Part shown: piece after piece, positions 7,942 to 10,730 of the stretch | Layout: each line of letters starts with the position of its first letter | Numbering within the stretch: the first letter of the stretch is position 1 | DNA from: Chondrilla cf. caribensis | Lineage: Eukaryota; Porifera; Demospongiae; Chondrillida; Chondrillidae | Direction: 5' to 3' | Assembly: GCA_964020155.1 (NCBI GenBank) | Contig: CAXHUO010000007.1 | Location: 1-10,730 of the forward strand | DNA length: 10,730 bases | Program-made: the position numbers and the translations under genes | Notes under the pieces: generated by a model | What the model was told of the DNA's origin: nothing | Seen by the model: the letters and a program-made list of their open reading frames with translations, nothing else | Database searches by the model: none

Positions 7942-9021
7942 CTCTACATTGTTTTTAGAAACTTCCTGTCTAATTTCTCCGTATCTTTGCATAGAAGATA
8001 AGCTCTGATGTCCTAATAAGTTTCCTACTTGCCTATGTCCTAAACCTGCTGACAAACAATATGTAGCGAATGAGTGTCTTAAATCATGTAATCTTAAATG
8101 CGGACAATCACATTCTTTTCTAATTCTATCCCAAGTTTTTTCCGGAGATTTAATGCCAGTTATGGTTTTTTCGTTAGGATAGACTTCTATAATTTTATTT
8201 ACAATTTTCATAGCATTATCTGACAAATAGATAATTCTATCCTTGCCGGTTTTTTTACCTGTTTTGTATTGGTCAAAAGGTATTACAATTTTATTGTCTT
8301 TTATCCAAGATCTTTGTGCATTTGCTATCTCGCTTTTTCTAGCTCCTGTTAGTATGAGCAACCATATAAAAGATATGGACCTAATCTTTCCTGGCTCAAA
8401 GTTTTCTAATTCATTAAGTTTTTTAAATACTTTTAGTTTTTCTTTTTCGGTATAGCTAGTAGTAATTTTCTTTTCTGGATTACCTTTTATACTTCTGGCT
8501 ATATTATTTTCTATACCATAACATTCTTCATCAATAGCAAAATTTAAACTAGCTACTATAAATTTAAGAAATTTATTTGCTTGTGATTTACTTTTTTTAG
8601 AAATAAATGCAAAAACATTTTTAATATCTTTTCTTGTTAATTCATTTACATAAATAGATCCAAGATATTTTTTTGCATAATTTTGATATAAAGATTGATA
8701 TTGTTTTGTTGTAGTTTCTTTTACATCTCTTGCCTTACAGTCTTTTATGTATTCAGAAAACAAAACATCATACTTAATTTCTGTTGCGTGTTTTGGATCT
8801 TCTACTAAACCTTCTTCTATATCTTTGTAATGAGAATAAATTTTTATAGCTCTTTTGCGTATCTCGGTAATACTTTCATCTGGATAACGAGCTTCTATTT
8901 TTCTTTTTATTTTTTTTCCTTTGTTATGCCAAATTAAATAATAGTATTTAGATCCATTTCTATATCTAGTTTTTAACTTATTAAATTTTTTATCGGCTAT
9001 ATGCCTATCTTTTTCTTCCAT
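7912..9021 (-). CDS. int: Tyrosine-type site-specific integrase
   Basis: The product is a full-length, 369-residue tyrosine recombinase that joins phage and host DNA at att sites. Residues 1-80 form an arm-binding-like N-terminal part, basic and rich in Lys and Tyr (RYRNGSKYYYLIWHNKGKK). About 85-180 is the core-binding helical domain. The catalytic domain carries all expected residues: Arg228 in TGARKSEI, a Lys in the beta hairpin (Lys253 in YKTGKKTGKDR), His312 and Arg315 in LRLHDLRHSFATYCLSAG, His338 in LLGHQS and the nucleophile Tyr347 in MQRYGE. The start at 9021 is fixed by a strong AAAGGAGA site 6 bases upstream, the best ribosome site seen here. It is the last gene of the inverted operon, 11 bases after the PP-loop gene, and it runs into the convergent nuclease gene. 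There is no sign of decay. Confidence 0.93.
   Translation of the reverse strand: MEEKDRHIADKKFNKLKTRYRNGSKYYYLIWHNKGKKIKRKIEARYPDESITEIRKRAIKIYSHYKDIEEGLVEDPKHATEIKYDVLFSEYIKDCKARDVKETTTKQYQSLYQNYAKKYLGSIYVNELTRKDIKNVFAFISKKSKSQANKFLKFIVASLNFAIDEECYGIENNIARSIKGNPEKKITTSYTEKEKLKVFKKLNELENFEPGKIRSISFIWLLILTGARKSEIANAQRSWIKDNKIVIPFDQYKTGKKTGKDRIIYLSDNAMKIVNKIIEVYPNEKTITGIKSPEKTWDRIRKECDCPHLRLHDLRHSFATYCLSAGLGHRQVGNLLGHQSLSSMQRYGEIRQEVSKNNVELANKLILLN
7933..7942. repeat. Perfect 10-base palindrome at the convergent gene end
   Basis: GTTAGCTAAC spans the nuclease stop codon. A second perfect palindrome, TTAATTAA (7912-7919), covers the integrase stop. There is no GC stem plus U-run, so I do not call a terminator. 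The palindromes may be chance in AT-rich DNA. Confidence 0.25.
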
Positions 9022-9026
9022 ATCTT

Positions 9027-9034
9027 TCTCCTTT
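9027..9034 (-). promoter_or_regulatory. Strong Shine-Dalgarno site of the integrase
   Basis: On the minus strand this reads AAAGGAGA, with GGAG 6 bases before the ATG. It overlaps the stop codon of the PP-loop gene by two bases. The other genes of this operon lack such a site, so integrase may be translated independently and more strongly from the shared transcript. Confidence 0.7.
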
Positions 9035-9869
9035 AATCATGGCAAAAACAACTCCTTGTATCATCATCAAATAACTCTATTTGTTTTTCTTCCAAGTTTG
9101 TTAAATTTACCAAGTCTATATAATTTCCGTCTTTTCTAAATGTTGCATTTATTTTTTTCTCTTGTTCAATCCACCATTCAGCTAAATCTGGTTTTTCTTT
9201 TATAATTTTTGTTAGAGTTTTTCTACCTTTCAAATAACATAAATCACAATTACCGGCTAATGTTTTGCCATTATTATTTGTAAGTTTTAAATCAAAGTTA
9301 TTTTTTTGCCAAAAATTAAAAACATCTTGTATCGTTACTTTGTTAGTGTATAAAGGACAAACTGAGTCCCAAGAGTTTATATTATTATCATTTTGCCTGT
9401 TTTGTTTTGCTACTCTCATTGGCTCGTCATATCTCAACCCAACTACATTTGTCCATTCTTTATGACCTTTTTGTTTCATAAATCTTTTCATTACATTCAT
9501 TTTGAGTTCTTGCGTACACATTCTCATTACTGGATTAGGCAACATATTTCTTCTTTCTATTAATGCAGAAAAAGGTTCTCCATTTCTACTAGCGGTTTCG
9601 TATGAAACTTCTTTAGTCCTGTATATAGGCCTTTCATTTGATATTTCTAGTTCTAACCAATAAATATAACAGTCCCATTTATCAGCACAATCTTTTACAA
9701 AATCTAAAGTTTGTGGCATTTCTTTTCCTGTGTTAGCAAAAACCACATAAACATCTTCTGGCAGAGTTCCTTTATGAGCTTCTATAATTTTTTTTAACAT
9801 ATATCCAGATGTCCTTCCGCCGCTAAAACTAACAAGAGCAGGTCCTTCTATTTTGTATGCGTCAATCAT
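9033..9869 (-). CDS. PP-loop ATP-binding protein of the PAPS reductase / DndC-like family
   Basis: The protein has 278 residues. The PP-loop is SFSGGRTSG at residues 14-22, after a short beta strand; it binds and adenylates with ATP. 'VFANTGKE' (43-50) is the second nucleotide-side motif. Then come 'RMCTQELK' with Cys118, 'GLRYDEPMR' (144-152), 'VCPLY' with Cys171 and 'GNCDLCYLKG' with Cys208 and Cys211, and the C-terminus ends in CFCHD (Cys274, Cys276). The Cys set could hold an iron-sulfur cluster or zinc, as in DndC and TtcA relatives. Phage members are usually annotated 'phosphoadenosine phosphosulfate reductase', but their reaction is not established. No dndA/B/D/E-like partners are in the window. 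It starts in an 8-base overlap with the DUF3310 gene, so it is translationally coupled to it. Confidence 0.8.
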   Translation of the reverse strand: MIDAYKIEGPALVSFSGGRTSGYMLKKIIEAHKGTLPEDVYVVFANTGKEMPQTLDFVKDCADKWDCYIYWLELEISNERPIYRTKEVSYETASRNGEPFSALIERRNMLPNPVMRMCTQELKMNVMKRFMKQKGHKEWTNVVGLRYDEPMRVAKQNRQNDNNINSWDSVCPLYTNKVTIQDVFNFWQKNNFDLKLTNNNGKTLAGNCDLCYLKGRKTLTKIIKEKPDLAEWWIEQEKKINATFRKDGNYIDLVNLTNLEEKQIELFDDDTRSCFCHD

Positions 9870-10086
9870 TTTTTTTATGCACTAATTCTATTTCCATTTC
9901 TAAGTAATGTATTGCTTTATTAAGATCATCAATCCTACTGCCCTTATCTCTACTAATATATTTAACAGCATTACCACAACAATAAGATAGTTTGTTAGCC
10001 AATATATACTCTATTGGCTCTATGCCTAGTTTCTTGTAGTGATTACCTGCTACTTGCTTTTTTAGAGTTTTTGGTTTCCTTGACAT
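9862..10086 (-). CDS. DUF3310 protein (small phage protein, SaV-like)
   Basis: The protein has 74 residues when started at the ATG at 10086. The frame could be extended to a TTG at 10134, but that would add a Lys-rich stretch outside the conserved domain and lie inside the preceding gene, so I prefer the ATG. The family core is clear: 'QVAGNHYKKLGIEPIEYI', then 'LSYCCGNAVKYISR', then 'DDLNKAIHYLEMEIELV'. The H-Y, G-N-(A)-x-K-Y and K-A-x-x-Y-L positions of DUF3310 are all present. The family is widespread in phages and sometimes labelled nucleotide kinase-like, but no biochemical role is firmly known. The first 44 bases overlap the preceding small gene in another frame, and the end overlaps the PP-loop gene by 8 bases. 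Confidence 0.8.
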   Translation of the reverse strand: MSRKPKTLKKQVAGNHYKKLGIEPIEYILANKLSYCCGNAVKYISRDKGSRIDDLNKAIHYLEMEIELVHKKND

Positions 10087-10168
10087 TTTTTTTAAATATT
10101 TTATCCCAATTTTTTTCAAAAGTTTTTTTATCAACTTTCATAGGACGAGGATCTGATCCTTTCGACAT
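10043..10168 (-). CDS. Small SKGSDPRP-type phage protein (41 residues)
   Basis: I read this short gene directly from the minus strand. It starts MSKGSDPRPM and continues with 'FEKNWDKIF' followed by a Lys-rich tail. An SKGSDPRP-like opening with a following 'F..NWD.IF' segment is a pattern I associate with small conserved phage proteins found near DUF3310 genes; that recollection was not checked by search. Its ATG overlaps the stop of the upstream membrane-protein gene (TAATG), and its 3' end overlaps the DUF3310 gene by 44 bases in a different frame. The product is basic and soluble, of unknown function. Conservation of the opening motif plus tight coupling make it a likely real gene. Confidence 0.65.
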   Translation of the reverse strand: MSKGSDPRPMKVDKKTFEKNWDKIFKKNVKETKNSKKASSR

Positions 10169-10296
10169 TATATTTTTGTAAGAATTGCGATTAGCAAGAC
10201 ATTAGTTATGAAAATTTCTCCTGCGAGTATCGAGTGATACCATACCCAACGAGCTTTATAGATATTTTCAATAGTAATTTCTTCGTCCTTTCTCAT
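10168..10296 (-). CDS. Small single-span membrane protein (42 residues)
   Basis: Read directly from the minus strand. The product has a charged N-terminus (MRKDEEITIE), an aromatic/basic belt (IYKARWVWYH) and a hydrophobic stretch from about residue 22 to 39 (ILAGEIFITNVLLIAIL), ending TKI. This predicts one membrane helix with Trp/Tyr at one interface. A TAA lies directly upstream in frame, so the ATG at 10296 is the only good start. It is the first gene of the inverted operon and couples to the next by TAATG. It has no good Shine-Dalgarno site of its own at normal spacing. The function is unknown; possibilities include a small holin-like, superinfection-exclusion or membrane-anchoring protein, none supported beyond topology. 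Confidence 0.55.
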   Translation of the reverse strand: MRKDEEITIENIYKARWVWYHSILAGEIFITNVLLIAILTKI

Positions 10297-10362
10297 TTAA
10301 TTAATGTTTGCATTTCCTTAACATCTGTATATCATAATGGTTATGAGGAATAATATCTAGTC
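10297..10362. promoter_or_regulatory. Divergent control region between the inverted operon and the HTH gene
   Basis: These 66 bases are the only real gap between divergent genes and must carry the start signals for both sides unless transcripts start inside genes. On the plus strand TTGCAT (10308-10313) and TATCAT (10330-10335), spaced 16, form a sigma70-like pair. On the minus strand TATGAT (10336-10331) with TAGATA 17 bases upstream is a second candidate. Both -10 boxes use the same few bases, so at most one may be strong. A dyad overlaps them. Confidence 0.4.
10332..10346. repeat. Inverted repeat, possible operator
   Basis: TCATAA-TGG-TTATGA has perfect 6-base arms around a 3-base centre. 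It overlaps both candidate -10 elements, a place where a bound repressor would block transcription. The HTH protein encoded just downstream is one candidate ligand, by inference only. The arms are short, so chance occurrence is possible. Confidence 0.35.
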
Positions 10363-10370
10363 GTGTCTAG
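10356..10370 (+). repeat. Direct repeat TCTAG with 10-base period over the HTH start codon
   Basis: TCTAG occurs at 10356-10360 and 10366-10370, separated by TCGTG, which contains the GTG start. One helical turn apart, the copies lie on the same DNA face. Excisionase-type proteins often bind short direct repeats near their own gene. CTAG is not rare in this window, so support is modest. Confidence 0.3.
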
Positions 10371-10554
10371 CAATCAGAAGACATTTTTATCCAGGCAAGA
10401 GTGTGCTGAAAGGATCGGTGTTAGCGTGAGAACACTTGATCGTTGGCGTTTTTCTGGAGAAGGACCTAGTTATTACAAGATACAAAAAGCAGTAAAGTAT
10501 GAGGAGCAAGATATTGAGAATTACTTGGATAGTCAAAAAATTATTACCTATTAA
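10363..10554 (+). CDS. Excisionase-like / HTH_17 DNA-binding protein
   Basis: The protein has 63 residues and starts at GTG; a TAA lies four codons upstream in frame and no ATG is available. GAGGA lies 13 bases before the start, a long but possible spacing. Residues 9-34 (LSRQECAERIGVSVRTLDRWRFSGEG) are a clear winged-helix HTH of the MerR/AlpA/excisionase class (HTH_17). Then comes the beta-wing 'SYYKIQKAVKYEEQDIENYL'. Such proteins act as excisionases that steer an integrase towards excision, or as small repressors/activators. Divergence from an operon ending in the integrase gene fits a recombination-direction role. It sits 3 bases before the next gene and probably shares its transcript. 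Confidence 0.75.
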   Translation: MSSNQKTFLSRQECAERIGVSVRTLDRWRFSGEGPSYYKIQKAVKYEEQDIENYLDSQKIITY

Positions 10555-10557
10555 AAA

Positions 10558-10730
10558 ATGCCTGTCATACATCATGCAAAGATTGCTCCGTCTGGATTGG
10601 ATAGATATACAAAATGCCCTGCATCACCAAAAGCATCAGAAGGTTATCCTTCTAGCAGTAGCGACGCTTCTCGTATTGGTAGTGTAGTACACGAAATGAA
10701 TGAAATGAGATTACAAGGAAGATTTGAAGG
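10558..10730 (+). CDS. DUF2800 / Cas4-RecB-like PD-(D/E)XK nuclease, N-terminal part (3' cut by the window)
   Basis: This gene starts at the ATG at 10558, 3 bases after the HTH stop, and is still open at the window end; 57 complete codons are visible. 'HHAKIAPSGLDRYTKCPASP' followed by 'SSSDASRIGSVVHEMNEMRL' matches the opening of DUF2800 and related Cas4/RecB-type proteins: a PS..(R/Y)..CP segment that can bind an iron-sulfur cluster through Cys, then a G(T/S)..H-E segment with the first nuclease His. The catalytic D/E-x-K part lies beyond the window. In phages these proteins are exonucleases of the recombination/replication module, so this marks the likely start of the early genes. Confidence 0.75.
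   Translation, partial: MPVIHHAKIAPSGLDRYTKCPASPKASEGYPSSSSDASRIGSVVHEMNEMRLQGRFE

Noticed and set aside
8243..8455. Plus-strand open frame of 70 codons inside the integrase gene
   Set aside because: Lies opposite the integrase catalytic domain, whose active-site residues are intact on the minus strand.
9265..9465. Plus-strand open frame of 66 codons inside the PP-loop gene
   Set aside because: Shadow of a well-supported minus-strand gene.
10087..10134. Longer DUF3310 gene starting at TTG 10134
   Set aside because: The added Lys-rich residues fall outside the family core and duplicate coding space of the SKGSDPRP gene; the ATG at 10086 fits the domain better.
10387..10687. Two open frames (minus 10387-10575, plus 10499-10687) around the HTH gene
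   Set aside because: They overlap the HTH_17 gene and the DUF2800 start, which have clear family motifs in their own frames.

Overview
This window looks like part of the genome of a short-tailed (podovirus-like), temperate double-stranded DNA phage, either as free phage or as prophage. The DNA is strongly AT-rich, arginine is mostly AGA, genes are packed with 1-17 base overlaps, and few genes have a Shine-Dalgarno site. Together with the gene content this suggests a phage of a small-genome marine bacterium, of the kind that infects SAR11 (Pelagibacter). That host assignment is an inference; nothing in the window proves it.

Layout. (1) Positions 1-7941, plus strand: the end of a late, virion-structure operon. 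It starts inside the last part of a tail or neck protein. It then carries a small beta-rich protein, a GNAT-like protein resembling T7 gp13 in size and position, and a 301-residue protein with the GAFGG-type signature of podoviral ejection proteins. A 361-residue helical protein and a 1459-residue giant internal (ejected) virion protein follow. The last gene encodes a PD-(D/E)XK nuclease. The genes are joined by ATGA or TAATG stop/start overlaps or gaps of a few bases, so they are probably translated by coupling from one transcript. (2) Positions 7912-10296, minus strand: an inverted five-gene operon. In transcription order it reads small membrane protein, small SKGSDPRP protein, DUF3310 protein, PP-loop/PAPS-reductase-like protein, tyrosine integrase. 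The integrase tail overlaps the nuclease tail by 30 bases on the opposite strand. The two small genes (42 and 41 codons) were read directly from the sequence. (3) Positions 10297-10362: a compact divergent control region with a possible promoter, a 15-base dyad and a 10-base-period direct repeat. (4) Positions 10363-10730, plus strand: a small HTH_17/excisionase-type protein, then the start of a DUF2800/Cas4-RecB-like nuclease, probably the beginning of the early or replication genes.

How it may work: the integrase and the HTH protein look like a divergent integration/excision switch. The plus-strand late genes build the tail and the proteins injected with the DNA. The most unusual points are the PP-loop enzyme sharing an operon with the integrase, the overlapping small genes, the head-on overlap of integrase and nuclease, and the lack of any visible attP or tRNA-like core. 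No tRNA, rRNA, CRISPR array, insertion sequence, lysis gene or clear intrinsic terminator was found. There is no gene-free stretch over 300 bases.
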